Source: Ficedula albicollis | Lineage: Eukaryota; Chordata; Aves; Passeriformes; Muscicapidae | Reading direction: 5' to 3' | Length of the DNA stretch: 64,000 nt | NCBI RefSeq assembly: GCF_000247815.1 | Contig: NC_021686.1 | Coordinates: 7,479,537-7,543,536, forward strand | Shown: piece by piece, positions 41,724 to 54,380 of the stretch | Layout: the number at the start of each line of letters is the position of its first letter | How positions within the stretch are numbered: position 1 is the stretch's first letter | Notes under the pieces: model-generated | Database searches by the model: none | Seen by the model: the letters and a program-made list of their open reading frames with translations, nothing else | What the model was told of the DNA's origin: nothing | Translations under genes and position numbers: made by a program

Positions 41724-43301
41724 AAAGAAAAGAAAACCAAAACAAGAAGAGAAAAGAATACCTTGAATGCTGCTGCTTTCTTAAGATTCCTTAAAGTCAC
41801 AGATGAACACAACAACTCAAATTCTGCAGAAAGGTTTGCTTTTGGTTTGATGTTAACATAACTTCTTTACTTTCTTTGATTTAACATCTCATGGTAGAAG
41901 ACTTGAATGCTACACTTCTTGATAGATAGCTGCTGCTTGTTTACAAAGCACCACCACATTCTAATGTGCATGAATGAAGGGGATAACACAAAAGCAGTTC
42001 TAAGGAAATCACAGTGCTGGAAGAAAATTATGACAACAACCACTAAGGACAAAATAGCTTTTACTAAAAATCTGGATTCACATGAGCAAAGAAAAACCTG
42101 TGTTTTTTGGGAACTTCCAAAATGTCTGCTCTTTCTTGAATATCAAAAAAGCAGGGACAAGAAACTGAGTAAATTGCAAGACTCTGAAAAGAACTTTTGG
42201 CTTCCACTAGCCTGTAAGTTCTGACAAATAGCTGCAGGCATCAGAGAAAATTCTTGTTCTCTGGTAAAAAACAGTCCAGAAACAGAAATACACTCATTTT
42301 CAGTGTCAGAGATCATGTAAAGTTTGTCATTTTGACAAAAGAGCTTCCCTTCACAAAATACTTTCAGAGCATGTTGGCAACATCAGCAAAATGTTTTCAA
42401 GAGGACAGAAAGAGCAAATGAACATTCAAATTAGAACATTTTTAATAATATTTGGCCTTCAACAGCTTGTCTGAAAGACACAGTATGGAAAAGATGTGTA
42501 ATGACTAAGAAATTCCTCCTGTCCTCTTCACATTTATGTATCAATGTGAAAAGTACATCAGCCTCAAATATTTAAGTCGCATTATGAGATGGCAAGTAGA
42601 TAGAAAGTGGTAACTTAAAAAACTTTAAAAATATGTATTAAAGTTTATGATGCAATAATTTTACACAATTTCATTTTCTGTGTAGAACTGGAATAGAATT
42701 CCTACGAAAGGTGTGATTCACTGTGGTTTATTTGCTTATTTAAAAGTACTCCAAAAAGCCTGTCACTTCTCCAGCATTGGTAGTAGGTAATGCTTCACTG
42801 ACAAAGTTTCTGCCTGTGATATCCACTCTTGCAGTATTTCAGAACTTCACTATAAAATCCTGTTTTACTAAGATACTGACCTTCGAAAATTTGTCATAAT
42901 AATTTTGCCTTTTTATAAAGATTTTTCCACATTTTCAACAGATTTCAATCATTTGTGATGTTCTGGCTAATTCTAATAGTTCATTTAATCATGTTTCACA
43001 TGATTTTATGAGAATAAAATGGCAACAAATACAGAACAACAAACTACTTGCTATGAAGAAAATGTTTGCAATATTGGTTATAGAATGCCTTGAGTAATTT
43101 CACCACTTGAAGCTTTGCACTTAACAATCTAAAATTATTGACTCAATGCATAAAGTTGATTAAAGACTGAAACAACTACCATCAGAGCTGCTGGCTTCTG
43201 AGGTTTCCTTCTGCAGCAAGAATGCCTGAGATGTATAAGATGCATTGTTGGGACTGCCCCTATACATGACCCAAAGGATTAGGACAGCTCCAAAGTAGCA
43301 G

Positions 43302-43439
43302 CAGTGCTTCTGTGTAGTAAATTGCAGTGGTACAAAAGCTGCTTCACATATAATTCTTCCCTCTGTGCCACAGTGCTTCTGTGTAGTAAATTGCAGTGGT
43401 ACGAAAGCTGATTCACATATAATTCTTCCCTCTGTGCCT
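43302..43439. repeat. Two-copy tandem duplication, 69 bp
   Basis: The unit at 43302-43370 is repeated at 43371-43439, with small differences (TACAAAAGCTGC versus TACGAAAGCTGA). A minus-strand chance ORF repeats a 23-residue block because of it. Confidence 0.88.
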
Positions 43440-44134
43440 GAGGGCCATATTCTGAGACAGAGGTGGTATGGATGTCTGGGGTCAGCATAAATCAACATCC
43501 CATTAAATGTGTATTTTTTTTCTGTCTTGATCCACTACCTATGTGGCCCTGAGCTGCATTTATATGCAAGAGCTCCTAGAAGCAAGGCTTAAATCTGAAT
43601 TCAAATCTAAAAAACAAGTTTAACGGCTTGCCGTGTTGTGTTGTGTATTGCAGTATATACAAAGAGTTTTAAGCAAAATATCTCAGTGTGATCATTACAA
43701 AATTCTAGATAAAATCAATGCAGTAAGAACCTCTTTACTTTCTGGCTCCTTCATTAACCGTGATTCTGAACACTTCACATGTGAGATAAGATAATAGACC
43801 CAAACTTCATTACTATTTGGTACTGTTCCTGCAAACATGGTCATGGGAAGGATCAGACATCAGCAAGGAGCTTTGCTCAGACAAAGAGGTGCAGTGCACA
43901 TTCCCATCCTCCTTAACCCTTCAGAAGTCAAGCTGCAGGGTGTTAGAGCACCTCTGACTGAGGGAGCAGCCTAGGTTCCCCTCCAGAAGTGGTGTTTTTA
44001 CACAGGGAGGGTGTGTGCTTCACTCTCGGCACTGCCCATCCGCAGAGCCCCAGGTGGAAGCTCTTTGCTGGAGAGCAAGGCAGACAGATGAAATGTCACC
44101 CGAGGAGGTGTCAAATCTCTCTATATGTGACACC

Positions 44135-44264
44135 TTTATTCGAGGGCACAGCTTTAATTCCCTCCCTTTACTCTGTAGGGACGCATAAGGAATGACCGCT
44201 TTATTCGAGGGCACAGCTTTAATTCCCTCCCTTTACTCTGTAGGGATGCATTAGGAATGGCCAT
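44135..44264. repeat. Two-copy tandem duplication, 65 bp
   Basis: The unit at 44135-44199 recurs at 44200-44264. The shared core is identical over about 45 bp and then diverges at a few bases near the right end (GACGCATAAGG versus GATGCATTAGG). Confidence 0.85.
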
Positions 44265-44628
44265 CAGCCTTTCTCACAAAGCAGGCACCAGCAGCACAGG
44301 CAGCACGTGGAGCTGCTCTTTCTCCCATTGTCTTTACACCCTTCCACAAAAAAAGCACCAATAACTGCACAGTGCAGTCCAAATAAAACTCCAGATATAA
44401 GCAAACTTTCTTTCTATAGTCAAGAAAAAGATGAGTGCACATACTTTAAATGTTTCAAAATGCAAATACCAATGCAGTAGAAGTATATTTGCAGTAAAAT
44501 GCACATCTACACTGATCTACAGCACAGAATATAGCCACCCACTGCCTAACAATCTAAACTTTCCTGAAATACCTTTACTGATACCTTTTTATTTTATAAA
44601 TACATTGAACCTGATTTGGTAAACATAT

Positions 44629-44703
44629 CCATAATTTAAGTGTGTATATATATATATATATATATATGACCCATAATTTAAGTGTATATATATATATATA
44701 TAT
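44629..44703. repeat. Duplicated motif with two (TA)n tracts
   Basis: CCATAATTTAAGTG occurs at 44629 and 44671 (42-bp period), each followed by a (TA)n tract of slightly different length. This looks like two versions of one microsatellite locus side by side. Confidence 0.85.
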
Positions 44704-45523
44704 GACTGGATATAAGTTACATAAATAAGTATTCAAATTAAATTTGCAGTGGCATTGTCTATCACAAGAGGAACATGTATCTGAGCATGACAAAGATCTG
44801 TACTGTGCTCTAATACAGACTGGGAAAATAAATTGTGCAGGACTTCAGAACCACTTGATATGTCACCATATCTCACCTGAAGTTCCAAGGTGCACTTTTT
44901 TCTTGCCTTCAATAACATAAACATGTAATAGCAAATACAGAATAAAAATATTATCTGAAAATTAGAGCAATATTCTTCTCATCTTCCCCTTGAGAAAATG
45001 AAAACCACATACAACTTGATGCGATCCAGGGGAGTGTTTAATTAATATTCTAGTGGATATGATCTAACAGCCTAATGAGACCACTTTGTTACTGGATGTT
45101 ACAGCCCTACGAAACACATTGCTAAATTCAGCTGTAACCACAACAATTTCTATTTTGGTATAACAAAACACAGAATAAGGCAAAAACAATATGAGCAAAA
45201 ACAACAGGTTGAAGATACAAAGATACAAAACCAATATTAGTCAACCAAGAAAACTAATTAAAACTAAATATTTAAAACTAACTTAATATTTAAATATTTA
45301 AAACTAACTAAAAAATGAACTAATTTTCCTATTCTAAATTTATTTCTCCCACTGTTGCACTAATCTGCACTAGAAAATTTTCTGACTCTAAGAAAATGAC
45401 TATTTCTAATTTGCAAGAACCCATGTACTGTTGATCCTCACTTGACATTCAGCAATATTAGTTTCAGAATGATCTTTTCAGTGCCAGCATTCTAGCTATT
45501 GATAAAGTTAAAATGCAACTTAC

Positions 45524-45651
45524 GCAAGTTATTTGGAGGAGGTCTTGTCTCCATGTTTTCATAATGCTGCACATGTACTACAATGTTTAGATCTCTTTCC
45601 ATATGATCTGTTGTACAAGGACCTTGAGGTCGCATAACATCAGCAAGAGCC
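45524..45651 (-). CDS. SHISA9: SHISA9 exon 2 (cytoplasmic juxtamembrane part)
   Basis: This 128-nt internal exon continues the SHISA9 reading frame. The acceptor TTTTCAG ends at 45652 and the donor C|GTAAGT starts at 45523. Its first G completes the split Arg codon of exon 1 (AG+G). It then encodes 42 residues beginning ALADVMRPQG, continuing through DHMERDLNIVVHVQHYENM and ending in PPPNNL, plus one base of the next codon. This matches the SHISA9 cytoplasmic segment just after the transmembrane helix as I know it from the family. The correct splice phase and the continuation of HMSR|ALADV make the assignment firm. Later exons, which carry the rest of the cytoplasmic tail and the C-terminal PDZ-binding motif in this family, were not found in the window. 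Confidence 0.95.
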
Positions 45652-48600
45652 CTGAAAACCAAACAAAACCAGAATGAATCTGCAAAATCTGTAAGGCATT
45701 AACAATATGTTCCAAGATCTATTTCAGTTTGCAATGCAGTCAATCATAACATCTGCTGGAGAAACCAGCTCCCTTCACAGTAAATGCAGGGAAGTAAATT
45801 CATTGTGAGACTTCACACCTAAGGCTCTTTTTAGGTTGTCTTACTGTGCTAGAAGTAAAACACACAAACACATTAAGTTCTTTAGGTATCTTGGCTTTGG
45901 AGGAACATAATTTAAGCTCCTTGAGCCTTGTAGAGTTCTGCCACTGCATGTGTTCAGTAACATTATTGTCATCTTGGTTAAACTGAGCACCTCAGCACCT
46001 AGCCAATGGCTACACCTTTCACAAACTGCTAATCTTCACATCTAGAGTACTAATTTCAAAAGAAATTCTCACACATGCATTTGCAATTAGCACACACAAC
46101 ACAGTGATCTTCACAGTTTTCATTCAAAAACATCACTCAAGTTGAGAAGTCATGTAACTTCCATGCAGAAATCCAGTAAGCAGGGATTTAAGGATTTCTC
46201 ATCCAGATGGGGAGATCAAAAAGGTCTTTTTCTAACTTCTGTGAGTGTCCTAGTCTTTAACATAGAGCAAAGCTTGCACAGGAACACTCCCTGCTCCTTT
46301 GAAGGCAGTTCGGAAACAGGATGAAAGCTCTGTGCTAGCAAAGAGGGAGTAAGCAAAAGGTTCCTGAGTTAGGCCAGGCTCAGCCTGCTGCTGGCTGCGG
46401 GCTTGCCCTGCAGAGCTCCAGGCTGTCTGACACACTCTCCTGCTCTGGGCACTTGTAAGGAGCAGTTCCACTGCCGAGGGTGCTGCTGAGCACAAGTCCA
46501 TCCTTAGGCACATGGATAAACACACACACCTGCATCAGCCCTGTGGAGCCAGAGTTACTGACCAAGTGTTAAGCTCTGAAACTCCCAGCATGGCAACATC
46601 TAACTGTGTCTGTGAGCCTGTGCTATTTTGCCAGAGTTCCAGGTGCAGGATTAGCCCTTAGCTATGTGCCAGAGCTACCTGCTGAACTGCTGTGCACTAG
46701 AAAATAATTGGCCCACCTGCAGAAGCTGTTGCCTTAGGCAAAGGAAAGGTGTAGTATGTGTTACCAGTGTCCTCAGGGTTCAGTGCAAATCTTTTCTTTT
46801 CAGGTCAATGTATCATGGGCCATTATTTACGTCCTTTTTGCTTTATTGTTTTTAATTTTTAGTCCCCTTAAGCAATTTTTAAGGGTGTGGACACATTTTC
46901 TGGGCATTATGCCCAGTTTAGGTTAATTTTCTGCAAAATTATATACCGTGTCCCAGATACTGCATCAAGAAATACTAGCTCATAGAGAAATAACAATAAA
47001 CAAATAAACAAAACAATAACAATAAACAATTTTTTTTTTAAAGCAAATTTCTTGGTGAAAACCATGGCAAGTGCCATCTAGCTCCTCTACTTTACTTCTG
47101 TGATATTATGATTTCTCAATCAAGCAGCACTATACTTTCTTTTAAAATATTAAAAAGTAGGTAGCTTCATTTAAGTTACAGACAGAAATTCTGAGCTGGA
47201 TTTTGCTTTCAGATTGCTGGAACATTGCTTGAACACACAGCTGAACAATACTGATATTTTATTGTGTTTATGGCTAACATTATGTTATTAAAATATTAGT
47301 TACAGTTGTGATCAACATGTTAGAGAATACTCTGTTGATCCTGGAAAAGGTCAGAAGACAGTAACCATATGATTAATGGTATCAGAGTAATGCTCCCATT
47401 TGAAGCAGTGCTTATGCAGCAGAAATAGCAGAGCTGGCCTACATAGCAGAATAATAAAAATTCAACAGAAGAGATCTCATAAAGACATGTAGAAATGATG
47501 CAAAAGGAAAGCATTATATTGCAAAAACAATTTAAAATAAATGGGGACCAAAACCATTAATATCTTGTCAATTTATGCAAATATGTCTCTATACAGAGGA
47601 AATTATTGACATCAATATTAATTCTAATTCCAGAAGCATCTGGACACACTTTTGGGAAGGGAAAAAAGTAAATGAAAGTTCCTAACTCCAGTATGGGAGT
47701 TAAATCTAAGTATTTCCCAACTCTGTCAGAGTGGGTTTCTAGAAATCCTTTCCTCGTTGCTCTTAATCTGATGGTAAATATTGTTTTCTGTAGACTTTAA
47801 ATAACACCCTGTATGATGGCAGATGAACTACTGCCTGTCTGTGAAAATGCTACATTTTCTACTAATTCAGGGCTGTTTTTTTCAAATGGTTTTCAAGACA
47901 TTACCTGTCCAATTCCTTCAGTATTAGGAAAAGATGGACTACTCACCATCAAGTTCTGTTTTTAAAAACACAGCACCTATACCGTGTTAGCCAAAGGTGT
48001 ACAATCTTTTCTGGCAGAATAGCTCACAAAACTGAGAGCATGTCCTTATTCCCCACTGATGTCAGAGAGAGTTAAAAATGTGTAGCAGCTTCAGTATTAC
48101 TGAAGTACAAAAGAAATGCTGTACCTGCATTTTGTTCTTTTAGGGATTTGCCCATATAATGAAATGGATAAAGGAAGGCTTGTTCCCCAGTACATGGCAA
48201 AATCCTTGAACAGATGTTTGCTTTGAAAAATTCCACATAGGCCAGGAGACTTTTAAAATATCTTCATGCATTTATCTCACCTAAATATAGTCATATAGAT
48301 TTTGTACATTATCTGAAGAAATTTTTATAGTAAGTCCCATTGAAAAGTTAAACTTATATAGAGGGTCTTTACCTGCACCTATGATATACTGGATGATTTT
48401 TTTAAGGAAATGCAAAGAGCAAGATAACCTTCTAATCAGGGAGCAGTATCATTAAGACGTGTGCAGTGATATCGATTGCAGTATTACAAAAGTGGAGAAG
48501 TGTTACCTACATAGGAGTTCATGGCCCAGAACTATGCAAATATCACAAAACTTCGGCATTTATCTTGCCATAAGATTTTTCTTTTTGGATATGTAATACT

Positions 48601-51600
48601 GGTTTGGGGTGTTATAAAGTGTGTGGAGGCAGGCATAGTACCCATACCTTATGGGTACAAGCTGAAAGAAGCTGAAACACAGGTTATTTCATGAAAAGTC
48701 ACTTGTCATATTTTGCCTCCAAAATAGAGTCAAAACCCATAAGAGAAATAATTTCACACCTAGGATTCAGGATTTTGGCAAGTCAGGCTATTTTTGGCCC
48801 AAACTACATGTCTTTTAAATGATCAATAAAAGACTTCACTCCTGAGCTCAGCACTGGGCACTTTCTTCCTTGCGAAGGAAGAAAGAAGAGCTCAGATGGT
48901 TCACAATATGTGGAAGACTGCTAACACACTGTCAGAAGCACTGTTTTAAAAAACAGGAGTTACAGCATGAGAGCATGACTGTAAACATTGTCCTTTCAGT
49001 TCTTGGTTTGTTTGCACATTCTCTACAAGGATTAAGGAAGGTGCAAAGGCACAGTTGTATTTACAGAATAATCTCCTCCATGCAACAGAGGTAAAGCTTT
49101 TTCATTTTCTATTCATTTTTGAGAGAAAATTCTCCACTTGAACTGATGGAGCCTGGCAGGCCCATTGGTGTAGTCTCAAGCACAAGAACATGCTGCCCTC
49201 ATATGCCTAACGAAGCTCCTGGTCTGCTTCAGCAGGCAGATCAAGTCTGTGTCCTCTCAGGCACAACACTGCCACATTCCCTCCCTCTGCCATAGCTCCC
49301 TCCTACACCATCTCATTTCCTTATTCTCCTCAAAAATAGGAGAAAAAGAAGGGGAAAGGAAGAGCTACTCTGGATACTACTATTACTGCTTAGTCTTGGA
49401 CACTGTAGCTGAAGGGAATGCACATCTCCTTTTAACATTAAGGAACAAATTTTAAAGTGAAGAGAAGCAAAACATGCAAGGTCTAAAATGAAATACACCA
49501 TGCAGAGTTAATTCTGTACTCCCCTCTCTACGTTCATCTTCCAGATTTACAGTTCTGTGTCAACAGAAAGAAAACGTCAACAGTGCCATACCTGGCCTGT
49601 TTCCTCAAAACAAAAGGAACAAGCTCTCTAAAAAAGGACAAGTCTTGACTTTTATTCTAAAGGGACTTGCTCAATAGAGACCTTTTCCTATATATGTTTT
49701 TCACTAATTAAATACATTTCCACAATGCTTTTATCATTGTCAAATATTTCAGGAAAATTCAGTGAAGTTAATGGAGTGTTCTTGGTTTGTTTTGATATAG
49801 TAGTAAACAAAATTTAATGAAAGGCAGCTGTATGGAAACTATGCTCAGTTAATAAAGAAACTTTTCTTTATTAACCTTGTACCACTCTTACACACACCAG
49901 TGTCTTACTTCAACAGCAGATCTACTGACTGCAAGATAAAGTAATGCAAGGAATTTAAAAGTGTGGCAGAGTTTTGCTTCCTATTTAGAAGTCAATGTTC
50001 TTATTCCTATGTGTCAGGTCTCTGTTCATATTTTGAAATATTTTTAGTAAATTGAAAGTGGAAATGTATCATTTACACCAGTTGTACCAGTTGTTCATTT
50101 TTCTTAAAAAATCAGCCCCCCATTAGAAAAAAACAACAGTTTCCATTATGCATTATCTTTTTGGATAAGCAGTACTATCCCTTTCCTAGGTGAATTCGTT
50201 CACAGAAATGAGGGGGATTCAAATGTTTCATGTAGCCATTGGCTGGGCAAGGGAAAGGAGACAATCCTAGCTAAGAAAACAGATGACAAATCATTCTCCT
50301 GTGTGTTTCTTGCTGCCAGCCAAAATGGAGTAACACTTAGTACTTTTGCTTTGGCCTCACACTCTCAATGCATTAAACTTCTGCTTATTAATAAGGTTCA
50401 GTACAAAAAAAAAAACAACCAAGGAGGTGTTCCTTTTTGTTTTGTTTTTCTGATATTGTAGTGATGTTACAAAAGAAGGTGACTATGAACACAGCCTATA
50501 TATTCTATCAGTTGTTGGTACTATTAACTGTTTGAACAGATAAATTATTTTTTTAACATTGCAGCCTTTTTTCAGAGCATTAGTAGTGTAAAATCAGTTA
50601 GAATGGAATATTTTAGTTAAACACTCACTTGAGGACTAAGAGGTTACTTCAATTCTTCACTCAATGAATATATTTATAGATTTCCAAAGGGATTTACAAA
50701 TCTAATTCCTTTTCAAATTAATATTAAACCCATCCCACAACTGGAGTAAGAGAGAACATTAAAAAAAAAAAAAGCTATAGATCTTCTTTTTCAGAACATG
50801 ACTTGCTATTATGTGTACTGAGTGGGTGACTGTTTTTCCATGTGATCATGACTTTCCAAGTTTCTATATAATCCTGCCTTGAACAGTTTCATGTACAAGA
50901 TCACAGACGCTGTTAAGTAATCAAGGTAACAGACGACCTTTGCTAAGACCCACTTCAGAAACCTAATCTTTATGCATACATGACTCAAGGATATCAGAAT
51001 GATTTTCCAATCCCCTGTAATTCTACTTCCATAAACTGAGACAGAATATCCTTTCATAATACTTCTCACCTGTACTTCAGATAGCAAATATTTCTACTCA
51101 TAGAGGCAGGACCTATTTAAGCCATAATTTGCAGGGATGGCTTATAGCTTCTTCAATCTGTTCCGGGCTTTGTGACTATTACGAGCCCTCTTTTTTTGCC
51201 TGCACAAAGACACTATAGAGAGAAATTGAAGCAAGGGAGAGCTTTTTGTAAACAAGCTCTGTAGATTAAAATTTTAAAAACAATTTGGGACACATGTATT
51301 GTTTTTCTCCATTTATATTCAAAATGTCTAAAGGATTATCATACCTTCCTCAACAAAAACCATCTTTGCAGAAGTATCACTGACACATGCTCTTGACTAA
51401 AATTTCTGCAATGTGCTTTTTTCCTCAGTAGTAAAGCATATCCATATCAGCCAGTTTATAAATAGCAAATAGCTCATGGACTGGTGATGCATTTTCAGGA
51501 GTATTTCTGTGACTTTCTCTGTTCATTTCAGGATAAGGAGTTAATCAAAAAGTCATGCAGAAACTTCAGTAAAAAGGAGGCTCCAGATGTTGAGATGATC

Positions 51601-52787
51601 TCTTGTACTGTCTTTCAAAGGATGACTCTTCATCTAAGCTTAAAGATTGTGAGCTACACCATTAGCAGTCAGGGCAAGAGGAAGTTTTCTGCCACACTGC
51701 ACATCCAGTAGAAGGTATCCTTTCATTGCATTTCATCACTGAAGTTTCCCAATATGCTGGGATCTATTTAGACTCTTTAATGGATCTGTTTGCCTTTTCT
51801 AATGCCTTTCCCCCATCTGCTTTACTTTCATGTGCCTGGGATTAGCATAAAGAATCAGACAGACTGCAAACTTGACAAATGTGTTATGCCTTGATTTTGA
51901 ACTGCTGTGACAATCTGGGTTTGGAATTTGTTGTTAAAGACACTGAGCTCTGTCCCGAGTTGCCCACCTGCCTATCCACCACTAGGCAGCCAGGATCTGG
52001 AGTAGATGGTACACAGCATGCCTAACTCTAGGTGGGGGAGGTTCTCTTTGATTTAACTCAGCCATTACACTGTGGAGACAGAGTTAGAACACACACATAC
52101 ATGGATGAGGCAAGACTTTCATATTCCATTTTTTACCTCTCAACAGTAACTGAAAAAATGTTAAGAAATTCTACAATAGCTTTTCCTTTTTATGCCTTCC
52201 TCTTCCCTTCCACCCTGACTCATTTTCACAGCTTAGAAATTTTACAAATAGCTCGCACACTTGCAAGGGCTGGGGGAGTAGGGAAGGTCCTGCCAAAACC
52301 ATTTTGCAGCTGGAGAGGGAGGGTGAGATGGTATTTGTTTACATCCTTCTGTTGAGAAGTAAAAACATTTTCCAATCTTTGAAACTGTTGGAAGAGGGAC
52401 CGCATCAGGCTTTCTATAATTCAGTGTTGCTGGTTTCAGGTTGTTTTTTTTTTGTTTTTCTATTTATGCACAGTATATCTGGGAACACTTGCTGGATCTT
52501 GTAAGGGAGAGGGTCAGGCACTGCAGATAAAAATGGACTACTGTCTGTGCAGAATCCACAATTATCCCTAGTCTTCCTCAATATGCATGTTCTATAATAA
52601 CCCAGGCTGGGGGCACCTCAGGAGCTCTGCTCAGCAAAGTTGGTCTCTCTCAGTCGCCTTGCAGGGGAATACAGCCTGCCTGGCAGGAGTTGTTTGTTTG
52701 GCGGGGACACGGGCTCCTCTCCCCTCTCTAGGGGCTGGGCAGAAGGTAGGGGGGAGAGGGACCCTGCTGCCTGGCACTCAGCCTTAC
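45652..52787 (-). other. SHISA9 intron 1
   Basis: About 7.1 kb between the exon 1 donor (AG|GTAAGG, GT at 52787-52786) and the exon 2 acceptor (CAG ending at 45652). It is AT-rich, with a GC-richer unassigned patch near 46370-46560. Small A/T simple repeats lie near 46985-47040 and 50760-50773. I recognise no gene, transposon or two-copy duplication longer than 40 bp here. The absence of the duplications that crowd the rest of the window is notable. Confidence 0.9.
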
Positions 52788-53311
52788 CTGGACATGTGCT
52801 CCCGCTGGGGTCTGTGCGCCTTCTCCAGCCCTAGTTTGGTGAAGATCCCCACCAGTACCATGACTGCTACAACCCCACAGATGATGTAGACAATAAGGTT
52901 GGTTTTATCCCGGGTAGGGTCATGCAGAGGGTCGTCTATGCGGGAAGGAGGCTTCCCAGTGTTCATCCACAACGGCGTCTCATAGTTTGTGCAGGTGCTT
53001 TGATCCAGCCTTGTCTTCTTGAACTTGCAGCAAAACCTGAAGCCACAAGTGCCACAGCAGAAGATGAACTCTCCCGAGCTGCAGTTAAAGGGGGGATCCC
53101 ACTGCCCCATCACGTCAAAGTAGCCCCTGCAGAAGTCTGGTGTGGGAGGTGGCTCGGAGGGGTCTATCTGTTCCCCGAGGCTGGAGTGGTTTCCTCCCGA
53201 GAGCACCACAAAGCTCCCCAGCTGCTGGCCAGCTTTCTCCTGTGCCCGACACACCAGCGTGAGAAGGTCCGCCACCAAGTAGCCGAAGAGCAGCCGAATA
53301 AAGCCTTCCAT
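52788..53311 (-). CDS. SHISA9: SHISA9 exon 1: signal peptide, Cys-rich domain, TM
   Basis: This is the first coding exon of shisa family member 9 (CKAMP44), a type I membrane protein that modulates AMPA-type glutamate receptors at synapses. From the ATG at 53311 it encodes 174 codons plus two bases. Residues 1-23 form a hydrophobic signal peptide. N-glycosylation sequons lie at N41 and N76. The cysteine-rich shisa domain spans about residues 60-107, with GYFDVMGQWDPPFNC, the pair FCCGTCGFRFCC and eight cysteines (61, 77, 85, 86, 89, 94, 95, 107). The transmembrane helix is about residues 139-157 (LIVYIICGVVAVMVLVGIF), followed by KLGLEKAHRPQREHMSR. The window's frame runs 28 codons further upstream to another ATG at 53395. 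I chose 53311 because it has a strong Kozak context (AGAATGG) and begins directly with the signal peptide. The exon ends at AG|GTAAGG. Confidence 0.97.
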
Positions 53312-53578
53312 TCTGCCTCCCAGCCCCGGCTCAGCGATGCTGCTGCCGCCGCCGCTCGAGCTGCTGGATGCTGCGCTGCGCCAGGAGCTGAACATAAAGG
53401 GGCTCCGTCAGGGGCCGGGCGCCCGCTCAGCCCGCGCTCGCCTCCAGCACCACGGACAGCCCCGAACGGGCCGGGCAGGGTCCGCAGCCCCGCGCAGGGT
53501 CCGCAGACCGGCCCCGCTCCGCTCCGGAGCAGCGAGCGCGCGGCACTTGTGGAACAGAGTGCGCGTGAGAGGGAGCGC

Positions 53579-53640
53579 GGGAGGAGGAGGAGGAGGAGGA
53601 GGAGGAGGAGGGGGAGGAGGAAGAGGAGGACCGAGGGGTG
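53579..53640 (+). repeat. (GGA)n purine tract
   Basis: A nearly pure G/A tract made of about ten GGA units, then GGGGGAGGAGGAAGAGGA. It lies about 270-330 nt upstream of the SHISA9 ATG, on the template strand of the gene. Such tracts can form G-quadruplex or triplex structures and are often difficult to sequence, and the tract ends about 170 nt from the 568-nt C run. Confidence 0.85.
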
Positions 53641-53810
53641 GAGGTGGCGGCGGCGTGCGGGGCACCGCGCCGGGCTGGCGAGGGGGGCGTGGAGGGGCCG
53701 CCAAGCGGGAGGGCTGAGGCGAGGGCGCTGCAGGGGCGGGAGGAGGAGAGAGGGCGAGCGAGGAGCCTCCCCGCGCAGCCTGGTGCCAGCGTGGGGCGCC
53801 GGGGGCACGC

Positions 53811-54380
<570 letters not shown>

